Positions 35,218-49,800 of a stretch of DNA of 64,000 nt are shown one piece after another (positions within the stretch are counted from its first letter, which is position 1; the number at the start of each line of letters is the position of its first letter). The notes under the pieces were generated by a model. It had not been told where the DNA came from. It saw only the letters and a program-made list of their open reading frames with translations, and ran no database searches. The DNA is from Euptelea pleiosperma (lineage: Eukaryota; Streptophyta; Magnoliopsida; Ranunculales; Eupteleaceae): positions 36,129,289 through 36,193,288 of the forward strand of contig CM068547.1 of NCBI GenBank assembly GCA_035048495.1, given 5' to 3'. The position numbers and the translations under genes were made by a program.

Positions 35218-38200
35218 TCACAAGTTATAGGCTTCGGAATGTAACACACAAACTGAGTCCAATTTGAGACGTTGATGCACGGATGGAGCTAACTTGTTTC
35301 GACTGTCAAGAATCTTGTTCCAATACATCAAATGTGTTGAAACAATAGTAATGGAAGAGTTTGAGTCCAAAATAAGAGGTCCGGTTGCGAAAATGTCACA
35401 AGTTATAGCCTTCGGAATATAACACACAAACGGAGTCCAATTTGAGACGTTGACGCATGGATGGAGCTAACTTGTTTCGACGGTCCCAAATCATGTTCCA
35501 ACACTTAAAATCTGTTGAAACAATAGTAATGGAAGAGTTGGAGTCCAATTACGAGGTGTGGTTGCGAAAAATTCGCAAGTTATAGGCTTCGGAACGTAAC
35601 ACACAAACTGAGTCCAATTTGAGACGTTGACGCACGGATGGAGCTAACTAGTTTCGACTGTCACGAATCTTGTTCCAACACTTCAAATGTGTTGAAACAA
35701 TAGTAATGGAAGAGTTTGAGTCCAATTACGAGATCCGGTTGCGAAAAAGTCACAAGTTATGGGCTTCGGAAGGTAATACACAAACTGAGTCCAATTTGAG
35801 ACGTTGACGCACGGATGGAGCAAACTTCTTTCGACTGTCAAGAATCTTGTCCCAACACTGCAAATGTGTTCAAACAATAGTAATTGAAGAGTTGGAGTCC
35901 AATTACGAGGTCTGGTTGCGAAAAATTCACAAGTTATAAGCTTCGGAACGTAACACACAAACTGAGTCCAATTTGAGACGTTGACGCACGGATGGAGCTA
36001 ACTTGTTTCGACTGTCACGAATCTTGTTCCAACACTTCAAATGTGTTGAAACAATAGTAATGGAAGAGTTTGAGTCCAATTACGAGGTATGGTTGCGAAA
36101 AAGTCACAAGTTATAAGCTTCGGAATGTAATACACAAACTGAGTCCAATTTGAGACGTTGACGCACGGATGGAGCTAACTTGTTTCGACTGTCACGAATC
36201 TTGTCCCAACACTGCAAATGTGTTGAAACAATAGTAATGGAAGAATTCGAGTCTAATTACGAGGTCCGGTTACGAAAAAGTCACAAGTTATAGGCTTCGG
36301 AATGTAACACACAAACTGAGTCCAATTTGAGACGTTGATGCACGGATTGAGCTAACTTGTTTCGACTGTAAAGAATCTTGTTCCAACACATCAAATGTGT
36401 TGAAACAATAGTAATGGAAGAGTTTGAGTCCAATTACGAGGTCCGGTTGCGGAAATGTCATAAGTTATAGCCTTCGGAATATAACACACAAATTGAGTCC
36501 AATTTGAGACGTTGACGCATGGATGGAGCTAACTTGTTTCGACGGTCCCAAATCATGTTCCAACAGTTAAAATCTGTTTAAACAATAGTAATGGAAGAGT
36601 TGGAGTCCAATTACGAGGTGTGGTTGCGAAAAATTCACAAGTTATAAGCTTCGGAACGTAACACACAAACTGAGTCCAATTTGAGACGTTGATGCACGGA
36701 TGGAGCTAACTTGTTTCGACTGTCAAGAATCTTGTTCCAATACATCAAATCTGTTGAAACAATAGTAATGGAAGAGTTTGAGTCCAAAATAAGAGGTCCG
36801 GTTGCGAAAATGTCACAAGTTATAGCCTTCGGAATATAACACACAAACTGAGTCCAATTTGAGACGTTGACGCATGGATGGAGCTAACTTGTTTCGACGG
36901 TCCCAAATCATGTTCCAACACTTAAAATCTGTTGAAACAATAGTAATGGAAGAGTTGGAGTCCAATTACAAGGTGTGGTTGCGAAAAATTCACAAGTTAT
37001 AAGCTTCGGAACGTAACACACAAACTGAGTCCAATTTGAGACGTTGACGCACGGATGGAGCTAACTAGTTTCGACTGTCACGAATCTTGTTCCAACACTT
37101 CAAATGTGTTAAAACAATAGTAATGGAAGAGTTTAATTCCAATTACGAGGTCCGGTTGCGAAAAAGTCACAAGTTATGGGCTTCGGAAGGTAATACACAA
37201 ACTGAGTCCAATTTGAGACGTTGACGCACGGATGGAGCAAACTTCTTTCGACTGTCAAGAATCTTGTCCCAACACTGCAAATGTGTTGAAACAATAGTAA
37301 TTGAAGAGTTGGAGTCCAATTACGAGGTCTGGTTGCGAAAAATTCACAAGTTATAAGCTTCGGAACGTAACACACAAACTGAGTCCAATTTCAGACGTTG
37401 ACGCACGGATGGAGCTAACTTGTTTCGACTGTCACGAATCTTGTTCCAACACTTCAAATGTGTTGAAACAATAGTAATGGAAGAGTTTGAGTCCAATTAC
37501 GAGGTATGGTTGCGAAAAAGTCACAAGTTATAAGCTTCGGAATGTAATACACAAACTGAGTCCAATTTGAGACGTTGACGCACGGATGGAGCAAACTTGT
37601 TTCGACTGTCACGAATCTTGTCCCAACACTGCAAATGTGTTGAAACAATAGTAATGGAAGAATTCGAGTCTAATTACGAGGTCCGGTTGCGAAAAAGTCA
37701 CAAGTTATAGGCTTCGGAATGTAACACACAAACTGAGTCCAATTTGAGACGTTGATGCACGGATAGAGCTAACTTGTTTCGACTGTCAAGAATCTTATTC
37801 CAACACATCAAATGTGTTGAAACAATAGTAATGGAAGAGTTTGAGTCCAATTACATGGTCCGATTGCTAAAAGCCCTTAAGTTATAGGCTTCGGAATGTA
37901 ACAAACGAACTGAGTCCAATTTGAGACGTTGACGCACGGATAGAGCTAACTTGTTTCGACGGTCCCAAATCATGTTCCAACACTTAAAATCTGTTGAAAC
38001 AATTGTAATGGAAGAGTTTGAGTCAAATTACGAGCTCTGGTTGCGAAAACGTCACAAGTTATAGGCTTCGGAATGTAACACACAAACTGAGTCCAATTTG
38101 AGACGTTGATGCACGGATGGAGCTAACTTGTTTCGACTGTCAAGAATCTTGTTCCAATACATCAAATGTGTTGAAACAATAGTAATGGAAGAGTTTGAGT

Positions 38201-40175
38201 CCAAAATAAGAGGTCCGGTTGCGAAAATGTCATAAGTTATAGCCTTCGGAATATAACACACAAACTGAGTCCAATTTGAGACGTTGACGCATGGATGGAG
38301 CTAACTTGTTTCGACGGTCCCAAATCATGTTCCAACACTTAAAATCTGTTGAAACAATAGTAATGGAAGAGTTGGAGTCCAATTACGAGGTCTGGTTGCG
38401 AAAAATTCACAAGTTATAAGCTTCGGAACGTAACACACAAACTGAGTCCAATTTGAGACGTTGACGCACGGATGGAGCTAACTAGTTTCGACTGTCACGA
38501 ATCTTGTTCCAACACTTCAAATGTGTTGAAACAATAGTAATGGAAGAGTTTGAGTCCAATTACGAGATCCGGTTGCGAAAAAGTCACAAGTTATGGGCTT
38601 CGGAAGGTAATACACAAACTGAGTCCAATTTGAGACGTTGACGCACGGATGGAGCAAACTTCTTTCGACTGTCAAGAATCTTATCCCAACACTGCAAATG
38701 TGTTCAAACAATAGTAATTGAAGAGTTGGAGTCCAATTACGAGGTCTGGTTGCGAAAAATTCACAAGTTATAAGCTTCGGAACGTAACACACAAACTGAG
38801 TCCAATTTGAGATGTTGACGCACGGATGGAGCTAACTTGTTTCGACTGTCACGAATCTTGTTCCAACACTTCAAATGTGTTGAAACAATAGTAATTGAAG
38901 AGTTTGAGTCCAATTACGAGGTATGGTTGCGAAAAAGTCACAAGTTATAAGCTTCGGAATGTAATACACAAACTGAGTCCAATTTGAGACGATGACGCAC
39001 GGATGGAGCAAACTTGTTTCGACTGTCACGAATCTTGTCCCAACACTGCAAATGTGTTGAAACAATAGTAATGGAAGAATTCGAGTCTAATTACGAGGTC
39101 CGGTGGCGAAAAAGTCACAAGTTATAGGCTTCGGAATGTAACACACAAACTGAGTCCAATTTGAGACGTTGATGCACGGATTGAGCTAACTTGTTTCGAC
39201 TGTCAAGAATCTTGTTCCAACACATCAAATTTGTTGAAACAATAGTAATGGAAGAGTTTGAGTCCAATTACGAGGTCCGGTTGCGAAAATGTCACAAGTT
39301 ATAGCCATCGGAATATAACACACAAACTGAGTCCAATTTGAGACGTTCACGCATGGATGGAGCTAACTTGTTTCGACGATCCCAAATCATGTTCCAACAC
39401 TTAAAATCTGTTTAAACAATAGAAATGGAAGAGTTGGAGTCCAATTACGAGGTGTGGTTGCCAAAAATTCACAAGTTATAAACTTCGGAACGTAACACAC
39501 AAACTGAGTCCAATTTGAGACGTTGACGCACGGATGGAGCTAACTTGTTTCTACTGTCACGATTCTTGATCCAAGAATTCAAATGTGTTGAAACAATGGT
39601 AATGGAAGAGATTTAGGCCAATTACGAGGTCCGATTGCGAAAAAGTCACAAGTTATAGGCTTCGGAATGTAACACACAAACTGAGTCCAATTTGAGACGT
39701 TGATGCACGGATTGAGCTAACTTGTTTCGACTATCAAAAATCTTGTTCCAACACATCAAATGTGTTGAAACAATAGTAATGGAAGAGTTTGAGTCCAATT
39801 ACATGGTCCGATTGCTAAAAGCCCTTAAGTTATAGGCTTCGGAATGTAACAAACGAACTGAGTCCAATTTGAGACGTTGACGCACGGATAGAGCTAACTT
39901 GTTTCGACGATCCCAAATCATGTTCCAACACTTAAAATCTGTTGAAACAATTGTAATGGAAGAGTTTGAGTCAAATTACGAGCTACAGTTGCGAAAACGT
40001 CACAAGTTATAGGCTTCGGAATGTAACACACAAACTGAGTCCAATTAGAGACATTGACGAACGGATGGAGCAAACTTCTTTCGACTGTCCCGAATTTTAC
40101 TCCAACACTTCAAATGTGTTGAAACAATAGTAATGGAAGAGTTGAGTCCAATTACGAGGTCCAGTTGCGAAAAAG
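35218..40175. repeat. 28-monomer higher-order repeat unit, copy B (4,958 bp)
   Basis: Direct tandem copy of the preceding unit, nearly identical. By eye I found only about five substitutions across the two, such as TTGCGGAAATG near 36448 and CAACAGTTAAAA near 36561. Rare variants shared with copy A include GAGACGATGACG (34028, 38987) and CCGGTGGCG (about 34141, 39100). The last monomers carry the GAGTTGAGTCC one-base-shorter form at about 40140. Confidence 0.92.
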
Positions 40176-42043
40176 TCACAAGTTATAGGCTTCGGAATGT
40201 AACACACAAACTGAGTCCAATTTGAGACGTTGATGCACGGATGGAGCTAACTTGTTTCGACTGTCAAGAATCTTGTTCCAATACATCAAATGTGTTGAAA
40301 CAATAGTAATGGAAGAGTTTGAGTCCAAAATAAGAGGTCCGGTTGCGAAAATGTCACAAGTTATAGCCTTCGGAATATAACACACAAACGGAGTCCAATT
40401 TGAGACGTTGACGCATCGATGGAGCTAACTTGTTTCGACGGTCCCAAATCATGTTCCAACACTTAAAATCTGTTGAAACAATAGTAATGGAAGAGTTGGA
40501 GTCCAATTACGAGGTGTGGTTGCGAAAAATTCGCAAGTTATAGGCTTCGGAACGTAACACACAAACTGAGTCCAATTTGAGACGTTGACGCACGGATGGA
40601 GCTAACTAGTTTCGACTGTCACGAATCTTGTTCCAACACTTCAAATGTGTTGAAACAATAGTAATGGAAGAGTTTGAGTCCAATTACGAGATCCGGTTGC
40701 GAAAAAGTCACAAGTTATGGGCTTCGGAAGGTAATACACAAACTGAGTCCAATTTGAGACGTTGACGCACGGATGGAGCAAACTTCTTTCGACTGTCAAG
40801 AATCTTGTCCCAACACTGCAAATGTGTTCAAACAATAGTAATTGAAGAGTTGGAGTCCAATTACGAGGTCTGGTTGCGAAAAATTCACAAGTTATAAGCT
40901 TCGGAACGTAACACACAAACTGAGTCCAATTTGAGACGTTGACGCACGGATGGAGCTAACTTGTTTCGACTGTCACGAATCTTGTTCCAACACTTCAAAT
41001 GTGTTGAAACAATAGTAATGGAAGAGTTTGAGTCCAATTACGAGGTATGGTTGCGAAAAAGTCACAAGTTATAAGCTTCGGAATGTAATACACAAACTGA
41101 GTCCAATTTGAGACGTTGACGCACGGATGGAGCTAACTTGTTTCGACTGTCACGAATCTTGTCCCAACACTGCAAATGTGTTGAAACAATAGTAATGGAA
41201 GAATTCGAGTCTAATTACGAGGTCCGGTTACGAAAAAGTCACAAGTTATAGGCTTCGGAATGTAACACACAAACTGAGTCCAATTTGAGACGTTGATGCA
41301 CGGATTGAGCTAACTTGTTTCGACTGTAAAGAATCTTGTTCCAACACATCAAATGTGTTGAAACAATAGTAATGGAAGAGTTTGAGTCCAATTACGAGGT
41401 CCGGTTGCGAAAATGTCACAAGTTATAGCCTTCGGAATATAACACACAAATTGAGTCCAATTTGAGACGTTGACGCATGGATGGAGCTAACTTGTTTCGA
41501 CGGTCCCAAATCATGTTCCAACACTTAAAATCTGTTTAAACAATAGTAATGGAAGAGTTGGAGTCCAATTACGAGGTGTGGTTGCGAAAAATTCACAAGT
41601 TATAAGCTTCGGAACGTAACACACAAACTGAGTCCAATTTGAGACGTTGATGCACGGATGGAGCTAACTTGTTTCGACTGTCAAGAATCTTGTTCCAACA
41701 CATCAAATGTGTTGAAACAATAGTAATGGAAGAGTTTGAGTCCAAAATAAGAGGTCTGGTTGCGAAAATGTCACAAGTTATAGCCTTCGGAATATAACAC
41801 ACAAACTGAGTCCAATTTGAGACGTTGACGCATGGATGGAGCTAACTTGTTTCGACGGTCCCAAATCATGTTCCAACACTTAAAATCTGTTGAAACAATA
41901 GTAATGGAAGAGTTGGAGTCCAATTACGAGGTGTGGTTGCGAAAAATTCACAAGTTATAAGCTTCGGAACGTAACACACAAACTGAGTCCAATTTGAGAC
42001 GTTGACGCACGGATGGAGCTAACTTGTTTCTACTGTCACGATT

Positions 42044-42059
42044 CTTGATCCAAGAATTC
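42044..42059. other. Empty-site paralogue of the LINE insertion
   Basis: The target sequence CTTGATCCAAGAATTC occurs here once, inside a continuous monomer. Upstream sequence (about 39.6-42.06 kb) matches 8.5-10.93 kb at offset 31,128. Downstream sequence (about 42.06-46.6 kb) matches 16.74-21.3 kb at offset 25,318. The two sides of the LINE therefore correspond to one uninterrupted stretch here. Confidence 0.92.
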
Positions 42060-45000
42060 AAATGTGTTGAAACAATGGTAATGGAAGAGATTTAGGCCAA
42101 TTACGAGGTCCGATTGCGAAAAAGTCACAAGTTATAGGCTTCGGAATGTAACACACAAACTGAGTCCAATTTGAGACGTTGATGCACGGATTGAGCTAAC
42201 TTGTTTCGACTATCAAGAATCTTATTCCAACACATCAAATGTGTTGAAACAATAGTAATGGAAGAGTTTGAGTCCAATTACATGGTCCGATTGCTAAAAG
42301 CCCTTAAGTTATAGGCTTCGGAATGTAACAAACGAACTGAGTCCAATTTGAGACGTTGACGCACGGATAGAGCTAACTTGTTTCGACGATCCCAAATCAT
42401 GTTCCAACACTTAAAATCTGTTGAAACAATTGTAATGGAAGAGTTTGAGTCAAATTACGAGCTACGGTTGCGAAAACGTCACAAGTTATAGGCTTCGGAA
42501 TGTAACACACAAACTGAGTCCAATTAGAGACATTGACGAACGGATGGAGCAAACTTCTTTCGACTGTCCCGAATTTTACTCCAACACTTCAAATGTGTTG
42601 AAACAATAGTAATGGAAGAGTTGAGTCCAATTACGAGGTCCAGTTGCGAAAAAGTCACAAGTTATAGGCTTCGGAATGTAACACACAAACTGAGTCCAAT
42701 TTGAGACGTTGATGCACGGATGGAGCTAACTTGTTTCGACTGTCAAGAATCTTGTTCCAACACATCAAATGTGTTGAAACAATAGTAATGGAAGAGTTTG
42801 AGTCCAAAATAAGAGGTCTGGTTGCGAAAATGTCACAAGTTATAGCCTTCGGAATATAACACACAAACTGAGTCCAATTTGAGACGTTGACGCATGGATG
42901 GAGCTAACTTGTTTCGACGGTCCCAAATCATGTTCCAACACTTAAAATCTGTTGAAACAATAGTAATGGAAGAGTTGGAGTCCAATTACGAGGTGTGGTT
43001 GCGAAAAATTCACAAGTTATAAGCTTCGGAACGTAACACACAAACTGAGTTCAATTTGAGACGTTGACGCACGGATGGAGCTAACTAGTTTCGACTGCCA
43101 CGAATCTTGTTCCAACACTTCAAATGTGTTAAAACAATAGTAATGGAAGAGTTTAAGTCCAATTACGAGGTCTGGTTGCGAAAAAGTCACAAGTTATGGG
43201 CTTCGGAAGGTAATACACAAACTGAGTCCAATTTGAGACGTTGACGCACGGATGGAGCAAACTTCTTTCGACTGTCAAGAATCTTGTCCCAACACTGCAA
43301 ATGTGTTGAAACAATAGTAATTGAAGAGTTGGAGTCCAATTACGAGGTCTGGTTGCGAAAAATTCACAAGTTATAAGCTTCGGAACGTAACACACAAACT
43401 GAGTCCAATTTGAGACGTTGACGCACGGATGGAGCTAACTTGTTTCGACTGTCACGAATCTTGTTCCAACACTTCAAATGTGTTGAAACAATAGTAATGG
43501 AAGAGTTTGAGTCCAATTACGAGGTATGGTTGCGAAAAAGTCACAAGTTATAAGCTTCGGAATGTAATACACAAACTGAGTCCAATTTGAGACGTTGACG
43601 CACGGATGGAGCAAACTTGTTTCGACTGTCACGAATCTTGTCCCAACACTGCAAATGTGTTGAAACAATAGTAATGGAAGAATTCGAGTCTAATTACGAG
43701 GTCCGGTTGCGAAAAAGTCACAAGTTATAGGCTTCGGAATGTAACACACAAACTGAGTCCAATTTGAGACGTTGATGCACGGATTGAGCTAACTTGTTTC
43801 GACTGTCAAGAATCTTATTCCAACACATCAAATGTTTTGAAACAATAGTAATGGAAGAGTTTGAGTCCAATTACATGGTCCGATTGCTAAAAGCCCTTAA
43901 GTTATAGGCTTCGGAATGTAACAAACGAACTGAGTCCAATTTGAGACGTTGACGCACGGATAGAGCTAACTTGTTTCGACGGTCCCAAATCATGTTCCAA
44001 CACTTAAAATCTGTTGAAACAATTGTAATGGAAGAGTTTGAGTCAAATTACGAGCTCTGGTTGCGAAAATGTCACAAGTTATAGGCTTTGGAATGTAACA
44101 CACAAACTGAGTCCAATTAGAGACATTGACGAACGGATGGAGCAAACTTCTTTCGACTGTCCCGAATTTTGCTCCAACACTTTAAATGTGTTGAAACAAT
44201 AGTAATGGAAGAGTTTGAGTCCAATTACGAGGTCTAGTTGCTAAAAAGTCACAAGTTATAGGCTTCGGAATGTAACACACAAACTGAGTCCAATTTGAGA
44301 CGTTGATGCACGGATGGAGCTAACTTGTTTCGACTGTCAAGAATCTTGTTCCAATACATCAAATGTGTTGAAACAATAGTAATGGAAGAGTTTGAGTCCA
44401 AAATAAGAGGTCCGGTTGCGAAAATATCACAAGTTATAGCCTTCGGAATATAACACACAAACTGAGTCCAATTTGAGACGTTGACGCATGGATGGAGCTA
44501 ACTTGTTTCGACGGTCACAAATCATGTTCCAACACTTAAAATCTTTTTAAACAATAGTAATGGAAGAGTTGGAGTCCAATTACGAGGTGTGGTTGCGAAA
44601 AATTCACAAGTTATAAGCTTCGGAACGTAACACACAAACTGAGTCCAATTTGAGACGTTGATGCACGGATGGAGCTAACTTGTTTGTCAAGAATCTTGTT
44701 CCAACACATCAAATGTGTTGAAACAATAGTAATGGAAGAGTTTGAGTCCAAAATAAGAGGTCTGGTTGCGAAAATGTCACAAGTTATAGCCTTCGGAATA
44801 TAACACACAAATTGAGTCCAATTTGAGACGTTGACGCATGGATGGAGCTAACTTGTTTCGACGGTCCCAAATCATGTTCTAACACTTAAAGTCTGTTGAA
44901 ACAATAGTAATGGAAGAGTTTGAGTCAAATTACGAGCTACGGTTGCGAAAACGTCACAAGTTATAGGCTTCGGAATGTAACACACAAACTGAGTCCAATT

Positions 45001-46600
45001 AGAGACATTGACGAACGGATGGAGCAAACTTCTTTCGACTGTCCCGAATTTTACTCCAACACTTCAAATGTGTTGAAACAATTGTAATGGAAGAGTTTGA
45101 GTCCAATTACGAGCTCTGGTTGCGAAAACGTCACAAGTTATAGGCTTCGGAATGTAACACACAAACTGAGTCCAATTAGAGACATTGACGAACGGATGGA
45201 GCAAACTTCTTTCGACTGTCCCGAATTTTACTCCAACACTTCAAATGTGTTGAAACAATAGTAATGGAAGAGTTGAGTCCAATTACGAGGTCCAGTTGCG
45301 AAAAAGTCACAAGTTATAGGCTTCGGAATGTAACACACAAACTGAGTCCAATTTGAGACGTTGATGCACGGATTGAGCTAACTTGTTTCGACTGTAATGA
45401 ATCTTGTTCCAACACATCAAATGTGTTGAAACAATAGTAATGGAAGAGTTTGAGTCCAATTACGAGGTCCGGTTGTGAAAATGTAACAAGTTATAGCCTT
45501 CGGAATATAACACACAAACTGAGTCCAATTTGAGACGTTGACGCACGGATGGAGCAAACTTGTTTCGACTGTCAAGAATCTTGTCCCAACACTGCAAATG
45601 TGTTGAAACAATAGTAATTGAAGAGTTGGAGTCCAATTACGAGGTCTGGTTGCGAAAAATTCACAAGTTATAAGCTTCGGAACGTAACACACAAACTGAG
45701 TCCAATTTGAGACGTTGACGCACGGATGGAGCTAACTTGTTTCGACTGTCACGAATCTTGTTCCAACACTTCAAATGTGTTGAAACAATAGTAATGGAAG
45801 AGTTTGAGTCCAATTACGAGGTATGGTTGCGAAAAAGTCACAAGTTATAAGCTTCGGAATGTAATACACAAACTGATTCCAATTTGAGACGTTGACGCAC
45901 GGATGGAGCAAACTTGTTTCGACTGTCACGAATCTTGTCCCAACACTGCAAATGTGTTGAAACAATAGTAATGGAAGAATTCGAGTCTAATTACGAGGTC
46001 CGGTTACGAAAAAGTCACAAGTTATAGGCTTCGGAATGTAACACACAAACTGAGTCCAATTTGAGACGTTGATGCACGGATTGAGCTAACTTGTTTCGAC
46101 TGTAAAGAATCTTGTTCCAACACATCAAATGTGTTGAAACAATAGTAATGGAAGAGTTTGAGTCCAATTACGAGGTCCGGTTGCGAAAATGTCACAAGTT
46201 ATAGCCTTCGGAATATAACACACAAATTGAGTCCAATTTGAGACGTTGACGCATGGATGGAGCTAACTTGTTTCGACGGTCCCAAATCATGTTCCAACAC
46301 TTAAAATCTGTTTAAACAATAGTAATGGAAGAGTTGGAGTCCAATTACGAGGTGTGGTTGCGAAAAATTCACAAGTTATAAGCTTCGGAACGTAACACAC
46401 AAACTGAGTCCAATTTGAGACGTTGATGCACGGATGGAGCTAACTTGTTTCGACTGTCAAGAATCTTGTTCCAACACATCAAATGTGTTGAAACAATAGT
46501 AATGGAAGAGTTTGAGTCCAAAATAAGAGGTCTGGTTGCGAAAATGTCACAAGTTATAGCCTTCGGAATATAACACACAAACTGAGTCCAATTTGAGACG
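42060..46600. repeat. Second copy of the 16.74-21.3 kb segment
   Basis: Partner of the previous entry. It directly continues the block at 39.6-42.06 kb, so together they preserve the arrangement that existed at the LINE locus before insertion. Confidence 0.9.
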
Positions 46601-46800
46601 TTGACGCATGGATGGAGCTAACTTGTTTCGACGGTCCCAAATCATGTTCCAACACTTAAAATCTGTTGAAACAATAGTAATGGAAGAGTTGGAGTCCAAT
46701 TACGAGGTGTGGTTGCGAAAAATTCACAAGTTATAAGCTTCGGAACGTAACACACAAACTGAGTCCAATTTGAGACGTTGACGCACGGATGGAGCTAACT

Positions 46801-49800
46801 TGTTTCTACTGTCACGATTCTTGATCCAAGAATTCAAATGTGTTGAAACAATGGTAATGGAAGAGATTTAGGCCAATTACGAGGTCCGATTGCGAAAAAG
46901 TCACAAGTTATAGGCTTCGGAATGTAACACACAAACTGAGTCCAATTTGAGACGTTGATGCACGGATTGAGCTAACTTGTTTCGACTATCAAGAATCTTG
47001 TTCCAACACATCAAATGTGTTGAAACAATAGTAATGGAAGAGTTTGAGTCCAATTACATGGTCCGATTGCTAAAAGCCCTTAAGTTATAGGCTTCGGAAT
47101 GTAACAAACGAACTGAGTCCAATTTGAGACGTTGACGCACGGATAGAGCTAACTTGTTTCGACGATCCCAAATCATGTTCCAACACTTAAAATCTGTTGA
47201 AACAATTGTAATGGAAGAGTTTGAGTCAAATTACGAGCTACGGTTGCGAAAACGTCACAAGTTATAGGCTTCAGAATGTAACACACAAACTGAGTCCAAT
47301 TAGAGACATTGACGAACGGATGGAGCAAACTTCTTTCGACTGTCCCGAATTTTACTCCAACACTTCAAATGTGTTGAAACAATAGTAATGGAAGAGTTGA
47401 GTCCAATTACGAGGTCCAGTTGCGAAAAAGTCACAAGTTATAGGCTTCGGAATGTAACACACAAACTGAGTCCAATTTGAGACGTTGATGCACGGATGGA
47501 GCTAACTTGTTTCGACTGTCAAGAATCTTGTTCCAATACATCAAATCTGTTGAAACAATAGTAATGGAAGAGTTTGAGTCCAAAATAAGAGGTCCGGTTG
47601 CGAAAATGTCACAAGTTATAGCCTTCGGAATATAACACACAAACTGAGTCCAATTTGAGACGTTGACGCATGGATGGAGCTAACTTGTTTCGACGGTCCC
47701 AAATCATGTTCCAACACTTAAAATCTGTTGAAACAATAGTAATGGAAGAGTTGGAGTCCAATTACGAGGTGTGGTTGCGAAAAATTCACAAGTTATAAGC
47801 TTCGGAACGTAACACACAAACTGAGTCCAATTTGAGACGTTGACGCACGGATGGAGCTAACTAGTTTCGACTGTCACGAATCTTGTTCCAACACTTCAAA
47901 TGTGTTGAAACAATAGTAATGGAAGAGTTTGAGTCCAATTACGAGATCCGGTTGCGAAAAAGTCACAAGTTATGGGCTTCGGAAGGTAATACACAAACTG
48001 AGTCCAATTTGAGACGTTGACGCACGGATGGAGCAAACTTCCTTCGACTGTCAAGAATCTTGTCCCAACACTGCAAATGTGTTGAAACAATAGTAATTGA
48101 AGAGTTGGAGTCCAATTACGAGGTCTGGTTGCGAAAAATTCACAAGTTATAGGCTTCGGAATGTAACACACAAACTGAGTCCAATTTGAGACGTTGATGC
48201 ACGGATTGAGCTAACTTGTTTCGACTGTCAAGAATCTTGTTCCAACACATCAAATTTGTTGAAACAATAGTAATGGAAGAGTTTGAGTCCAATTACGAGG
48301 TCCGGTTGCGAAAATGTAACAAGTTATAGCCTTCGGAATATAACACACAAACTGAGTCCAATTTGAGACGTTGACGCATGGATGGAGCTAACTTGTTTCG
48401 ACGGTCACAAATCATGTTCCAACACTTAAAATCTGTTTAAAACAATAGTAATGGAAGAGTTGGAGTCCAATTACGAGGTGTGGTCGCGAAAAATTAACAA
48501 GTTATAAGCTTCGGAACGTAACACACAAACTGAGTCCAATTTGAGACGTTGATGCACGGATGGAGCTAACTTGTTTCGACTGTCAAGAATCTTGTTCCAA
48601 CACATCAAATGTGTTGAAACAATAGTAATGGAAGAGTTTGAGTCCAAAATAAGAGGTCTGGTTGCGAAAATGTCACAAGTTATAGCCTTCGGAATATAAC
48701 ACACAAACTGAGTCCAATTTGAGACGTTGACGCATGGATGGAGCTAACTTGTTTCGACGGTCCCAAATCATGTTCCAACACTTAAAATCTGTTTGAAACA
48801 ATAGTAATGGAAGAGTTGGAGTCCAATTACGAGGTGTGGTTGCGAAAAATTCACAAGTTATAAGCTTCGGAACGTAACACACAAACTGAGTCCAATTTGA
48901 GACGTTGACGCACGGATGGAGCTAACTAGTTTCGACTGTCACGAATCTTGTTCCAACACTTCAAATGTGTTGAAACAATAGTAATGGAAGAGTTTGAGTC
49001 CAATTACGAGATCCGGTTGCGAAAAAGTCACAAGTTATGGGCTTCGGAAGGTAATACACAAACTGAGTCCAATTTGAGACGTTGACGCACGGATAGAGCA
49101 AACTTGTTTCGAAAGTCAAGAATCTTGTCCCAACACTGCAAATGTGTTGAAACAATAGTAATTGAAGAGTTGGAGTCCAATTACGAGGTCTGGTTGCGAA
49201 AAATTCACAAGTTATAAGCTTCGGAACGTAACACACAAACTGAGTCCAATTTGAGACGTTGACGCACGGATGGAGCTAACTTGTTTCGACTGTCACGAAT
49301 CTTGTTCCAACACTTCAAATGTGTTGAAACAATAGTAATGGAAGAGTTTGAGTCCAATTACGAGGTATGGTTGCGAAAAAGTCACAAGTTATAAGCTTCG
49401 GAATGTAATACACAAACTGAGTCCAATTTGAGACGTTGACGCACGGATGGAGCAAACTTGTTTCGACTGTCACGAATCTTGTCCCAACACTACAAATGTG
49501 TTGAAACAATAGTAATGGAAGAATTCGAGTCTAATTACGAGGTCCGGTTACGAAAAAGTCACAAGTTATAGGCTTCGGAATGTTACACACAAACTGAGTC
49601 CAATTTGAGACGTTGATGCACGGATTGAGCTAACTTGTTTCGACTGTAAAGAATCTTGTTCCAACACATCAAATGTGTTGAAACAATAGTAATGGAAGAG
49701 TTTGAGTCCAATTACGAGGTCCGGTTGCGAAAATGTCACAAGTTATAGCCTTCGGAATATAACACACAAATTGAGTCCTATTTGAGACGTTGACGCATGG

